Made by a program: the position numbers and the translations under genes | Source: Anaerolineae bacterium | Lineage (GTDB): Bacteria > Chloroflexota > Anaerolineae > Aggregatilineales > Phototrophicaceae | Direction of reading: 5' to 3' | DNA length: 34,626 nucleotides | NCBI GenBank assembly: GCA_022824565.1 | Contig: JAJDZQ010000116.1 | Location: forward strand, 1 to 34,626 | In this document: positions 25,430-33,168 of the stretch, piece after piece | How the letters are laid out: the number at the start of each line of letters is the position of its first letter | Position numbering within the stretch: the first letter of the stretch is position 1 | Notes under the pieces: model-generated | What the model was told of the DNA's origin: nothing | Seen by the model: only the letters and a program-made list of their open reading frames with translations | Database searches by the model: none

Positions 25430-26344
25430 TCATCCATTCAGCGCTGGTATCAATTCTTCGGTGAACAATCCGCAGACTTCTGCGTCTGGCGTGCCGATGA
25501 CATCGACCAGGAAGTAATCGCAGCCCTGCTCGACGAAGGCTTGCATTTGCTCGGCGATCTGGGCTGGTGTGCCGACGAAGGCGTTTTCTGGCGTCCATTT
25601 GTCGGCGCGGCTCAAACCACGCGCTTTGGCTTCGGCTTCGGATTTGCCGATGGCCACCCGCCCGAACCAACTGCAGCGCATGCTGGCCGGGTCGCGGCCG
25701 ATGGCTTCCATGTGGCGACGCAGCACAGTCAACCGCTCCAGATATGGACCCAGCGGCTTGTCGGGCAGGTTCCAGATATCGGCATATTTGGCTGCGTGTT
25801 TCATGGTGGTATAGCCGCCGCCACCGACCAGGATGGGAATGGGCTTTTGCGGCTTGGGCTCGCACCAGGCATCGGCAAGGCGATAATGCGCGCCCTCAAA
25901 GGTAATTTGGCCAGGTTCTTCCCACAGGCGCTTGAGGATGACCAACTGTTCTTCCAACTGCTGGACGCGGATGCGCGGCTCGGGATAGGCATAATTGTAG
26001 GCGCGGTATTCGTCTTCTTTCCAGCCAGCGCCGATGCCCATGATGAAACGTCCGCCAGACAAATTTTGCAGGGTCGCGCCCATCAGCGCCAGCAGAGCGG
26101 GATTGCGGTAGCTCTGCCCCAGCACGATGGGTCCAACTTCATATTTGGGGAAGCGCGCAGCCAAATAGCTGAGCACAGTCCAAGCTTCATAAGTGGGCGC
26201 GCCATCCCAAAAGAAGTGGTCGGTCATCCAGATGCTGCGCACTGCCTCGCCCAACTTGTCCAAGGTGGCAGCCAGGTCGTCAACGAAGCGCGCGTTTTCG
26301 CCGGTCGGTGGTCCTGCTGGCAAGCCCAATCCAAATTCCACCAT
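25430..26344 (-). CDS. LLM-class flavin-dependent oxidoreductase
   Basis: A 304-residue luciferase-like monooxygenase-fold protein. IWMTDHFFW (about 38-46), VGPIVLGQSYRNPALLALMGATLQ cut into family blocks, SGGRFIMGIGAGWKEDEY and IPILVGGGG are typical of F420- or FMN-dependent LLM enzymes. The start used is the ATG at 26344 with AGGAG seven bases upstream, giving MVEFGLGLP; an ATG nine codons further up lacks a binding site. The group oxidises or reduces diverse small molecules, so the substrate is unknown. F420 use is likely if the organism belongs to Chloroflexota, but that is inference. It stands alone, between a foldback element and repeat cluster 5. Confidence 0.88.
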   Translation of the reverse strand: MVEFGLGLPAGPPTGENARFVDDLAATLDKLGEAVRSIWMTDHFFWDGAPTYEAWTVLSYLAARFPKYEVGPIVLGQSYRNPALLALMGATLQNLSGGRFIMGIGAGWKEDEYRAYNYAYPEPRIRVQQLEEQLVILKRLWEEPGQITFEGAHYRLADAWCEPKPQKPIPILVGGGGYTTMKHAAKYADIWNLPDKPLGPYLERLTVLRRHMEAIGRDPASMRCSWFGRVAIGKSEAEAKARGLSRADKWTPENAFVGTPAQIAEQMQAFVEQGCDYFLVDVIGTPDAEVCGLFTEELIPALNG

Positions 26345-26414
26345 GTGGTCGCTCCTCGCTTTTTTTGCCATTGCCGCGCCTATTTGACCACATCAATGCA
26401 CAGGATACAAAGGC

Positions 26415-26699
26415 GCAACCCCCCTCGGTCCCCTCGACAGGTCAGGGGTAAGCTACCCCCCTCGGTCCCCTCGACAGGTCAGGGGGAAGCACCCCCCTCA
26501 ATCCCCCCGACGAGTCAGGGGGAGGCTAACCCCCCTCGGTCCCCCCGACGAGTCAGGGGGAGGCTAACCCCCCTCGGTCCCCCCGACGAGTCAAGGGGAG
26601 GCACATACATGGACTCCCCTCCCTGACTCGTCGGGGAGGGGCTGGGGGAGGGGTTTGCTACCCTCTCCAACCTGTTGGGGAGGGGCTGGGGGAGGGGTA
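26415..26699. repeat. GC-rich hairpin/G-quadruplex repeat cluster 5, tandem array
   Basis: Five short-form units of about 37-38 bases run in tandem (26415-26604), each a C-run, CTCGGTC or CTCAATC, CGAC(A/G)(A/G)GTCA and a G-run. Two long forms follow (about 26613-26655 and 26658-26699), each with hairpin arms and a G4-A-G4-CT-G5-A-G4 motif (26633-26653 and 26677-26697). The apical loop differs between copies while the stem is kept. This fills the gap between the LLM and sulfatase genes. Confidence 0.9.
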
Positions 26700-26723
26700 G
26701 ATTTGCAAGTAAATCCCATTTCT

Positions 26724-26751
26724 TTGTTGAACTTGCTTCTGCGGTTACACT
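26724..26751 (+). promoter_or_regulatory. Candidate sulfatase promoter
   Basis: TTGTTG (26724-26729), a 16-base spacer and TACACT (26746-26751) lie 32 bases before the sulfatase ATG and just downstream of repeat cluster 5. The match is partial. If correct, the repeats are outside the sulfatase messenger. Confidence 0.28.
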
Positions 26752-26782
26752 CGTTTCGTCCAAGTCAACGAGGCCTCTGCCC

Positions 26783-28252
26783 ATGCCCACCCGTCCCAAC
26801 ATCCTGTGGTATTGCAGCGACCAGCAGCGATTTGACACCATCGGCGCGCTGGGCAACCCGCACATTCACACGCCCAACCTGGATCGCTTCGTCGGCGAAT
26901 CGGCTGCTTTCACCCACGCCTATTGCCAGTCGCCCATCTGCACGCCCAGCCGCGCCAGCTTTTTGACCGGCATGTATCCCAGCGCTGTCGGCGTCAATGC
27001 CAACGGCTACCGGCGCTTCCCCGCCCATTATGCCGAACGCCTTTTGCCCCGCCGCCTGCGCGATAGCGGCTATGAGTGCGGGCTCATCGGCAAGCTGCAC
27101 CTCGCGGCCGCAATGAATCGGCCAGAAGAGCGAGTCGATGATGGCTACAGCTATTTCCAATACTGCCACGACCACAAATTCGGCGAGCCCGGCAACGATT
27201 ATGTGGCGTGGCTGAGCGCGCAGGGCATCGACCCCGAAAGCGTCCTGCAACGGCGCGAATTCACAACAGCCGCCAGCTATCGCCGCGCCGGAACGCAACC
27301 CGGTTTCGGCGGTTTGAATGTGCCCACGCCCGAAAATGACAATGTGCCGCCGCATCTGCATCAGACGCATTGGTGCACAGAAAAAGCCATCGAGTTCATC
27401 CAGCGCCAGCGCAACCCCGAAACGCCCTGGCTGCTCAGCATCAACCCCTTTGACCCGCATGCGCCCTTTGACGCGCCCTGGGAATACTGGCGGCGCTATG
27501 ACCCCGACTCGCTGCCCGGCGCGCACTTCCAGGCTGGCGACCTGCCATATCAGCGCAAGCTGGAAGCTGCCGGCATCGACTTCCAGACCCGCGCGCAGCA
27601 TCCCGAAAGCCTGCGTCATCAAGAAGTCCAGGCGTCCTATTACGCCATGATCGAGTTTATTGACCACGAATTCGGGCGCCTGCTGGACTGGCTGGACGCG
27701 GCGGGACTGCGCGAAAACACCATCGTCATCTACATGAGCGACCATGGCGAGGCGCTTGGCGACCACGGCCTGCTGCTCAAGGGCTGCCGCTTTTACGAGG
27801 GCTTGACGCGCGTGCCGCTGCTGATCTCCTGGCCAGGACACATCAAACCACAGCGCTCGGACGCCCTGGTCGAGCTGCTGGACATCGCGCCGACCCTGTA
27901 CGAGCTGCTGGGCATGGCTGTGCCGGCCTGGACGCAGGGGCGCTCGCTGGCCGAGGGGCTGCGCAGTGGCTTGGGGCATCACCGCGACTTTGCCCGCTGC
28001 GAGTACTTCGGCGCGATCTACTATCCCGACCAAACGCACGCGACCATGTACCGCGATCGCCGCTGGAAACTGGTCGTTTATCATCAGAAGCAAATCTGCG
28101 AGCTATACGACCTGGAAGCCGATCCCTGGGAGCACCACGATCTCTCCGCCGACCCCGCCCATGCCGAAATCAAGTGGCAGCTTTTGCAGCGCAGTTTCGA
28201 CGCCGCCATCTACGCCCATCCCGCGCAGACCGATCGCTATGGACCGTTTTAG
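26783..28252 (+). CDS. Type I sulfatase (formylglycine, Cys-type)
   Basis: A 489-residue alkaline-phosphatase-superfamily sulfatase. The N-terminal strand with metal ligands is PNILWYCSDQQ. The modification motif is CTPSR (53-57), where Cys53 is converted to formylglycine, followed by ASFLTGMYPS. A later block YMSDHGEALGDHGLLLKG supplies metal-binding Asp and His, and RVPLLISWPG is conserved. There is no signal peptide, so it probably works in the cytoplasm or is exported by another route. The ATG at 26783 is chosen because homology begins here; the frame runs upstream only through repeat sequence. The maturase (FGE or anSME) is not in the window. The substrate is not decidable, though choline-sulfatase-like and glycan sulfatases share these features. 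Confidence 0.92.
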   Translation: MPTRPNILWYCSDQQRFDTIGALGNPHIHTPNLDRFVGESAAFTHAYCQSPICTPSRASFLTGMYPSAVGVNANGYRRFPAHYAERLLPRRLRDSGYECGLIGKLHLAAAMNRPEERVDDGYSYFQYCHDHKFGEPGNDYVAWLSAQGIDPESVLQRREFTTAASYRRAGTQPGFGGLNVPTPENDNVPPHLHQTHWCTEKAIEFIQRQRNPETPWLLSINPFDPHAPFDAPWEYWRRYDPDSLPGAHFQAGDLPYQRKLEAAGIDFQTRAQHPESLRHQEVQASYYAMIEFIDHEFGRLLDWLDAAGLRENTIVIYMSDHGEALGDHGLLLKGCRFYEGLTRVPLLISWPGHIKPQRSDALVELLDIAPTLYELLGMAVPAWTQGRSLAEGLRSGLGHHRDFARCEYFGAIYYPDQTHATMYRDRRWKLVVYHQKQICELYDLEADPWEHHDLSADPAHAEIKWQLLQRSFDAAIYAHPAQTDRYGPF

Positions 28253-28263
28253 CCAATGCGCCA

Positions 28264-28291
28264 AGCATGTCATGCGAATAAGCGTGATGCT
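28264..28291 (+). terminator. Hairpin after the sulfatase gene, possible terminator
   Basis: AGCA and TCATGC pair with GCGTGA and TGCT around a six-base loop with a two-base bulge, 12 bases after the sulfatase stop. No T run follows directly, so it is a weak candidate. The rest of 28292-28459 holds only a poor promoter candidate (TTGGGC-17-TACACT, 28393-28421) for the dipeptidase. Confidence 0.25.
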
Positions 28292-28459
28292 ATGCTGATT
28301 CGAATTCTGTAGGAGCGCGATTTTTCTCGCCCACTATGTCGCCATATGCCATGTGGGCAATATAAGAGTCGCCCCTTCGCCGTTCCAGCCTATTGGGCGC
28401 GCGGCTGGCATCGTGTACACTCTGCGCAGATTGTCAGCTATAGCCACGAGGAACAATCC

Positions 28460-29842
28460 ATGAGCACGCCCTATGCCTTTGCCCGCGCCAACCGAGCCCG
28501 TTTTTTAGATGAATATCAGCAATTGCTGCGCATTCGCACGATCAGCACCCAGCCGCAGCATGCGCAGGATGTGGCCGAGGCCGCCGAGTGGCTGCGCGAA
28601 ATGATGCTGCGCATCGGCATGACCAGCGCCGAAGTCATCCTCATGCCACAAGGGCGTTGCCCGCTGGTGTTGGGCGAATGGGATGGCGCTGGCGCAGACG
28701 CCCCGACAGTGCTGATCTACAGCCACTATGATGTACAGCCGGCCGAAGTCGTCGATGGCTGGCATACCGAGCCTTTCGAGCCAACCATCATCGACGAGCG
28801 ACTGTATTGCCGCGGCGCAGTCGATAGCAAGCTGCATGTCATGGCGAATATGAAAGCGGTCGAATCGTGGCTGGCGGCAGATGACAAGCCGGCTGTCAAC
28901 CTCAAGGTCGTGCTGGAAGGCGAAGAAGAGTCGGGTTCTGAAAATATCAACGCGTTCATCGCGGCGCATCCAGAGCGGCTGGCAGCCGATATCGCGGTTG
29001 TCAGCGATGGCGCGATCTTGGCACCCGAGCAGCCCAGCTTGACTTATGGGTTGCGCGGCGCATTGGCGCTGGAGCTGGAGGTGCATGCGCCGGTCAGCGA
29101 CCTGCACAGCGGGCATTGGGGCGGCAGCGTGCACAACCCGCTGCAGGCGCTTTGCGAGATTTTGGCGCAGCTGCACGATGACGATGGCGCGGTGAGCGTG
29201 CCCGGTTTTTATGACGATGTCGCGCCGCTTAGCCCGCAAGATCGAAAATTGCTGGGGCAAGTCGAGCCTTTCCTGCAAGCCGAATGGGCTGATGTGGTGG
29301 CAGCGCCGGCGCAGTGGGGAGAGCCACAATATATCTTGCCCGAGCGGCTGGGCGCGCGCCCGACCCTGGAAATTAACGGCATGATCGGCGGCTATACAGG
29401 ACCGGGCATGAAAACGGTGCTGCCCGCCAAAGCCTCGGCGAAGATCACCTGTCGGCTGGTGCCGCATCAAGATCCGGCGCGTGTCATGCGCTGCGTGGTC
29501 GAGCATATCGAGAATATCGCTCCGCCGACGGTGCGCGTTCAGGTCTTGCCCGGCGATTTTGGCGCGCGGGCTGTGCTGCTGGATGTCGATGGTGCCGCCA
29601 TGCGTGCCGCTGCGCAAGCCTATACGCAAGCCTGGGGCACCCAGCCAGTCTTCGAACGATCGGGCGGCAGCGTGCCAATTTGCTTCGGCTGTATGGAAGT
29701 CGCGGATGAGGTCGTCATTATGAGCTATGGGCTAAAGAGCGGCCGCGCGCACGGACCAAACGAGAATATCTACTTGCAGAACTTCTACAATGGCATCGAG
29801 GCGATGATCAAGTTCATCGAGGTGGTTGGCGCTGGCGAATAG
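28460..29842 (+). CDS. M20-family dipeptidase/carboxypeptidase (CNDP-like)
   Basis: A 460-residue zinc peptidase. The metal and catalytic segments are YSHYDVQP (H89, D91), CRGAVDSK (D122, bridging Asp) and VLEGEEESGS (the general-base Glu within 155-157), with a dimerisation lid domain near 195-320 and NGMIGGYTGPG following. HGPNENI near the end supplies the last metal His. The family cleaves dipeptides or acylated amino acids. The ATG at 28460 has GAGGAA eight bases upstream. The usual second Asp and Gly of the DDKG segment are Ser and Leu here. A degenerate piece of a second such gene lies at 32961-33054. Confidence 0.93.
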   Translation: MSTPYAFARANRARFLDEYQQLLRIRTISTQPQHAQDVAEAAEWLREMMLRIGMTSAEVILMPQGRCPLVLGEWDGAGADAPTVLIYSHYDVQPAEVVDGWHTEPFEPTIIDERLYCRGAVDSKLHVMANMKAVESWLAADDKPAVNLKVVLEGEEESGSENINAFIAAHPERLAADIAVVSDGAILAPEQPSLTYGLRGALALELEVHAPVSDLHSGHWGGSVHNPLQALCEILAQLHDDDGAVSVPGFYDDVAPLSPQDRKLLGQVEPFLQAEWADVVAAPAQWGEPQYILPERLGARPTLEINGMIGGYTGPGMKTVLPAKASAKITCRLVPHQDPARVMRCVVEHIENIAPPTVRVQVLPGDFGARAVLLDVDGAAMRAAAQAYTQAWGTQPVFERSGGSVPICFGCMEVADEVVIMSYGLKSGRAHGPNENIYLQNFYNGIEAMIKFIEVVGAGE

Positions 29843-30009
29843 GTTTTTGGCAAAGCGGCGCAACATTTCGGTATCCAGGCGCGCAGACCAGCTATTTACA
29901 AACCTTTTGCACCTCGTTCAAACTTCGCTGACAAATCTCCTTTAGCCTCATGGTCAGTTGAGGGCGGAATAGGCTGCCCTGTTGACCAAAGCAGAAGGAG
30001 AAACTGCAC

Positions 30010-30777
30010 ATGAACCGCAAAAGTATCATCATCGTACTGGCTCTGGTGTCGCTGCTGGCTGGCGGCGTCTTCGCCCACGACGACGATTCGTTCAGCATGC
30101 GCCATTTGGCGATCCGCTGGGGGCAGCATGGCGTCATGTTCGACCTGACCAGCTCTATCGTTTTGGAAGCCAGCGGGCTCGATGCAACACAGCTGCGCGA
30201 ATCGCTGATGGCTGGCGCTACGCTCGCCGAGTTGATCACCGCCAATGGCAGCGACCCCGCACAAACCAGCGCCGAGCTGGCAACCCAGATCTCCGAGCAG
30301 ATCCAGACTGAATCTGCAAGCAGAATCGCTGGCTTGCAAGACGGGATCACCGAAGCGCTGGAGCACAGTCCTGTCGACAAGCGGCGTTGGCGCCGGTCTC
30401 GCCCCGTCCCGCGCCTGCCATTTGGCGGAGAAATGAACAGCATCATCCTGGAAGCCACGAGCCTGGACGCGGGTGAACTGCGCAGCGCCTTGCTGGACGG
30501 CTCCAGCATCGCCCAGTTGATCGAAGCCAATGAAGGCGATGTCGCGCAGGTTGTCGACGCGCTGACGACACAAGCCACAGACGCAATCAACGCAGCGACT
30601 TCGGCGCGACTCGCAGGCGTTGACAGCGTCGTCAGTGAAGCGATGGAGCGCGACTTCTCTGGCTCCTTCGAGCGGCTGCGCAAGTTCCGGCGCGGAGGGC
30701 GCGGTATCATCGGCTTTTGGAACAGCTTCGGCATGCACAGCGACGCAGGCGCAGCGGCAGAAGTCGCAGAGACCTAG
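30010..30777 (+). CDS. Secreted protein of unknown function with a duplicated 73-residue domain
   Basis: A 255-residue protein with a clear signal peptide (positive start, hydrophobic core 6-20, cleavage likely after GGVFA, residue 22). Two copies of one domain lie at residues 48-120 and 143-215. They align without gaps at about 40 percent identity, sharing I-LEA--LDA--LR--L--G, LI-AN, a late RxAG, and E-A. A basic linker (KRRWRRSRP) joins them, and a basic segment (RKFRRGGRG) follows the second. The wording resembles domains seen in exported proteins of Chloroflexota, but I cannot name the family. AAGGAG precedes the ATG. No cysteine lipobox is present, so it is probably soluble and extracytoplasmic. 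Confidence 0.75.
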   Translation: MNRKSIIIVLALVSLLAGGVFAHDDDSFSMRHLAIRWGQHGVMFDLTSSIVLEASGLDATQLRESLMAGATLAELITANGSDPAQTSAELATQISEQIQTESASRIAGLQDGITEALEHSPVDKRRWRRSRPVPRLPFGGEMNSIILEATSLDAGELRSALLDGSSIAQLIEANEGDVAQVVDALTTQATDAINAATSARLAGVDSVVSEAMERDFSGSFERLRKFRRGGRGIIGFWNSFGMHSDAGAAAEVAET

Positions 30778-30856
30778 GCGAGCGGACGCCTCTCCCCCAC
30801 ATTGTCTGCTAGCCACTGGAAGCGCAGGGACCAGCCTTGCGCTTCTTTTTTGCTGC

Positions 30857-31246
30857 TCAGGTCTGCCAGCAGCCGGCTTCGAGCAGCACAGCTTCGTCTT
30901 CGCCGGGCCATGGCGGGCTGGTTGTTATCAGGAATTCCAGCGGCGCATCGCCCAGCGCGCGGAACTGGAATTGTGTACCCAGCGGGATCGTCAGGCTCAT
31001 ACCCGGCGCAACAGCCCGTGTTTCTTCGCGATTGGCCTGCTTGCGCCATACTTCGCCTGCGCCCGCCAAAATAACCCAGACTTCTTCGACTGTGCAATGC
31101 TGCACGGGGATGGAAACCACGCCCGCCGGCAGCCGGCAGTGCACGACGCTCGCTTTGCCCAGGCTGTGCAGCAGACGAATCTCTGATCTGTCTGGCGCAA
31201 GCGCATCGTATGCCTCGGGCAATGTCCTGGTTTCAAATGGCGTCAT
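30857..31246 (-). CDS. Small single-domain cupin protein
   Basis: A 129-residue single cupin. The first motif region is IPVQHCTVEEVWVILAGAGE, with one His, two Glu and the Gly; the second is GTQFQFRALGDAPLEFLITT, where the usual His is replaced by Gln (TQFQF), so metal binding may be altered. Such proteins act as small sugar isomerases, dioxygenases or ligand sensors; nothing here decides which. AAAGGAG lies just before the ATG at 31246. It diverges from the MoeA-like gene, and the short gap must carry both promoters. The strand to the left (30778-30856) is empty apart from a small AGGCG/CGCCT hairpin. Confidence 0.75.
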   Translation of the reverse strand: MTPFETRTLPEAYDALAPDRSEIRLLHSLGKASVVHCRLPAGVVSIPVQHCTVEEVWVILAGAGEVWRKQANREETRAVAPGMSLTIPLGTQFQFRALGDAPLEFLITTSPPWPGEDEAVLLEAGCWQT

Positions 31247-31338
31247 GGGCGCTCTCCTTTCGCGTTGGCAATGGTCTTTGCGTCTTGGCTGGCTTTGTGA
31301 TTGAATCTACCCAAGTTGATGAAGCGAAGGCGAATCGC

Positions 31339-32574
31339 TTGGCAGCGCCGCAATTCTTCCAGGTTATCCCAATGCCTGCGGCTCGGCAGTTGCTGAATGC
31401 GCACTGGCAACCCCAGCCCAAAAGCGAAATCATCGCCACCGCCGACGGCTTGGGACGCGTGCTGGCTGCTGACGCGCATTCGCCAGAGCGGGTGCCAGCT
31501 TTCCGCAAAAGCACAGTCGATGGCTATGCTCTGCGGGCGCGCGATACATTTGGCGCAAGCCAGAGCCTGCCCGCTTTCTTGCAAGTGCGTGGCGAGCTGC
31601 GCATGGGCGAGGCGGCTGACGAAGCGGTTGAGCTGGGCGCTGCCTGGCAGATTCACACGGGCGGCATGCTGCCGGCGGACGCGGACGCTGTTGTCATGCT
31701 GGAGCACACGCAGCGCGGAGTCGGCTCTGAGATTGAAGTGCTGCGGGCGGTTGCGCCGGGTGAAAATGTCATCCAGGCTGGCGAAGATGTGGCGGCGGCG
31801 GCGCTGGTTCTGCCGCGTGGCCATCGATTGCGCCCAGCCGATATCGGCGGTTTGCTGGCGGTGGGCGTCGGCCAGGTAGAGGCGCTGCGCAGCCCCCGCG
31901 TTGGCATCCTCAGCTGCGGCGATGAGTTGGTTGCGCCAGACGAAGCGCTTGAACTCGGACAAGTGCGCGATATAAACGCCTGGATGTTGGGCGCATTGGC
32001 AGCCAGACACGGCGCGCTGCCCATCCAGCTGGGCATTGTCCCCGACCAACAGGAGGAATACCAGCGGATGGCGCGAGACGGACATGCCCGCTGCGACATG
32101 TTGCTCTTGAGCGCGGGCAGCTCGGTTTCGGCGCGGGATTATACGCGCGCGGTCATCGACAGTCTGGGTGCGCCGGGCGTGTTGCAGCATGGCTTGGCGA
32201 CCAAGCCGGGCAAACCGACCATCATCGCGGTCTGCGCAGGGGTGCCGGTGCTGGGCTTGCCGGGCAATCCGGTCTCGTCGCTGCTGGTGGCGCGGCAGTT
32301 GCTGCCCCATCTGGTCGCTGCCTGGCTGGGACAAAAGCCAATAGAAGCGCGGCGCAGGCGGGCGCGGCTGGCTCGGCGCGTGGCTTCTGTCAGTGGGCGC
32401 GAAGACTGGCTGCCGGTGCGTCTGCATGCGAGCGACGAGGGCTGGCTGGCCGAACCGATTTTTGGCAAGTCCAATCTGATTTTCACGCTCGTACAGGCCG
32501 ATGGTCTGCTGCGCGTGCCGCTGAACACCGGCGGCTTCGATGCCGGCAGCGCAATCGAGGTGGAGATTCTGTAA
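31339..32574 (+). CDS. moeA: MoeA-like molybdopterin molybdotransferase
   Basis: About 411 residues. It contains MoeA domain blocks: FRKSTVDGYALRARD (the 'DGYA' active region), HTGGMLPADADAVVMLE, ILSCGDELV and the MPT-binding core LLSAGSSVSARDYT, then ATKPGKP, GLPGNPVSS and a C-terminal beta domain. It inserts molybdenum into molybdopterin, or acts as a paralogue serving a particular enzyme. The common GGSS of the core reads AGSS. The start is not certain: homology reaches QFFQVIP, which supports the TTG at 31339, while the first ATG after it is at 31372 and GTG at 31297 is also open. It probably serves enzymes such as the molybdenum hydroxylase at 7.6-11.3 kb. Confidence 0.87.
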   Translation: MAAPQFFQVIPMPAARQLLNAHWQPQPKSEIIATADGLGRVLAADAHSPERVPAFRKSTVDGYALRARDTFGASQSLPAFLQVRGELRMGEAADEAVELGAAWQIHTGGMLPADADAVVMLEHTQRGVGSEIEVLRAVAPGENVIQAGEDVAAAALVLPRGHRLRPADIGGLLAVGVGQVEALRSPRVGILSCGDELVAPDEALELGQVRDINAWMLGALAARHGALPIQLGIVPDQQEEYQRMARDGHARCDMLLLSAGSSVSARDYTRAVIDSLGAPGVLQHGLATKPGKPTIIAVCAGVPVLGLPGNPVSSLLVARQLLPHLVAAWLGQKPIEARRRRARLARRVASVSGREDWLPVRLHASDEGWLAEPIFGKSNLIFTLVQADGLLRVPLNTGGFDAGSAIEVEIL

Positions 32575-32643
32575 GGCTTGCCCGCTATTGGGGTTCGGGC
32601 GTCTCTTCTATAGCGCGACACCCATATGATATGGAGATGTTGT

Positions 32644-32660
32644 CCGGGCGACCCCTACAT
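32644..32660 (-). repeat. Fragment of the GGGCGACCC repeat (copy B)
   Basis: On the minus strand this reads TGTAGGGGTCGCCCGG, matching the two flanks of the repeat at 34476-34502 with the central stem-loop missing. It lies in the gap after the MoeA-like gene. Confidence 0.45.
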
Positions 32661-32705
32661 CCTGGTCAAGACGCAGAGCCAGGCGATCGCGCGCGGCAGC
32701 TTCGG

Positions 32706-32879
32706 TCATCGGTAAGGTCTGTCACCGAGCAGGATGTATACAGCGGTGAGTAGCAGCACGATGAGCGCGACCATCATTCCAAAGGCAAAAGGCAACGCCA
32801 ATTCTTCAGGCATATACTGCGAAAGCCACTTTTCGATTGCCCAGACGAAGCCGGAGTCGACGCCGAGAGAAGAGAACAT
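32706..32879 (-). CDS. 57-residue single-helix membrane protein
   Basis: The predicted protein starts at the ATG at 32879 (GAGAGGA six to seven bases upstream), giving MFSSLGVDSGFVWAIEKW. A short amphipathic first half is followed by one long hydrophobic helix (about residues 30-50, LALPFAFGMMVALIVLLLTAV) and a short tail DRPYR. The ORF extends further upstream, but that part antisenses fossil sequence and lacks a binding site. Size, ribosome binding site and a clean helix support a real small gene. Function is unknown. TACACT sits 27 bases before the start as a possible -10. Confidence 0.55.
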   Translation of the reverse strand: MFSSLGVDSGFVWAIEKWLSQYMPEELALPFAFGMMVALIVLLLTAVYILLGDRPYR

Positions 32880-32945
32880 CAGATTCCTCTCATGAATAAT
32901 GCAATGAGTGTAGCATGGTTTCTTCGTGTAAGCAGATAGATTTGC

Positions 32946-32957
32946 GCACTCGGTGGC
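32946..32957 (-). repeat. End fragment of the CCACCGAGT repeat
   Basis: The 12 bases GCACTCGGTGGC are the exact complement of the left end of the element at 25174 (GCCACCGAGTGC). It directly abuts the peptidase fossil that begins at 32961. Confidence 0.45.
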
Positions 32958-32960
32958 ATA

Positions 32961-33054
32961 GCTTCTGCGCAAGCCTGGGGCGGACAGCCCATCTACGAAC
33001 GCTCGGGCGGCAACGTGCCAATCTGTTGCGGCTGCAGGGAAGTCGCCGGGGGAT
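32961..33054 (+). pseudogene. Fossil fragment of an M20 peptidase C-terminal region
   Basis: In frame this reads ASAQAWGGQPIYERSGGNVP followed by ICCGCREVAGG, which aligns to AYTQAWGTQPVFERSGGSVP and ICFGCMEVADE of the complete dipeptidase (about 29616-29711). Nucleotide similarity is also high. Nothing of the rest of the gene is present on either side: upstream lies the CCACCGAGT repeat end, and downstream sequence is unrelated. It is therefore a remnant of a second M20 gene or a misplaced fragment. It has no start codon of its own and is not expected to be expressed. Confidence 0.7.
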
Positions 33055-33100
33055 GGGGGCATATCCACGCATCTCGCCGCTCGCACATTTCGCGCTCATT

Positions 33101-33128
33101 TTGTCGGTTGGGGCGCCTGCTGTACAAT
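33101..33128 (+). promoter_or_regulatory. Candidate aminotransferase promoter
   Basis: TTGTCG (33101-33106), a 16-base spacer and TACAAT (33123-33128) lie about 40 bases before the aminotransferase ATG, which itself has GGAG at 33158-33161. It is one of the best promoter matches in the window, with the same spacing as the uxaC candidate. Confidence 0.45.
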
Positions 33129-33168
33129 AGGCGTTCAGGCTCAGAGGCAGTCTATCTGGAGTGATAGC

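Noticed and set aside
26415..26604. Tandem units of about 37 bases that look like a CRISPR array
   Set aside because: There are no unique spacers; the units follow each other directly and are near-identical throughout. No cas genes are present, and the same units occur singly elsewhere in the window.
25172..26626. Plus-strand ORF of 484 residues opposite the LLM oxidoreductase
   Set aside because: Runs from a foldback element, across the antisense of the LLM gene and into tandem repeats; composition and content are not protein-like.
26765..28093. Minus-strand ORF of 442 residues opposite the sulfatase
   Set aside because: Antisense of a clear sulfatase with no domain of its own.
30776..30791. 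AGGCG/CGCCT hairpin as a terminator of the secreted-protein gene
   Set aside because: The stem is only five pairs and no T run follows.
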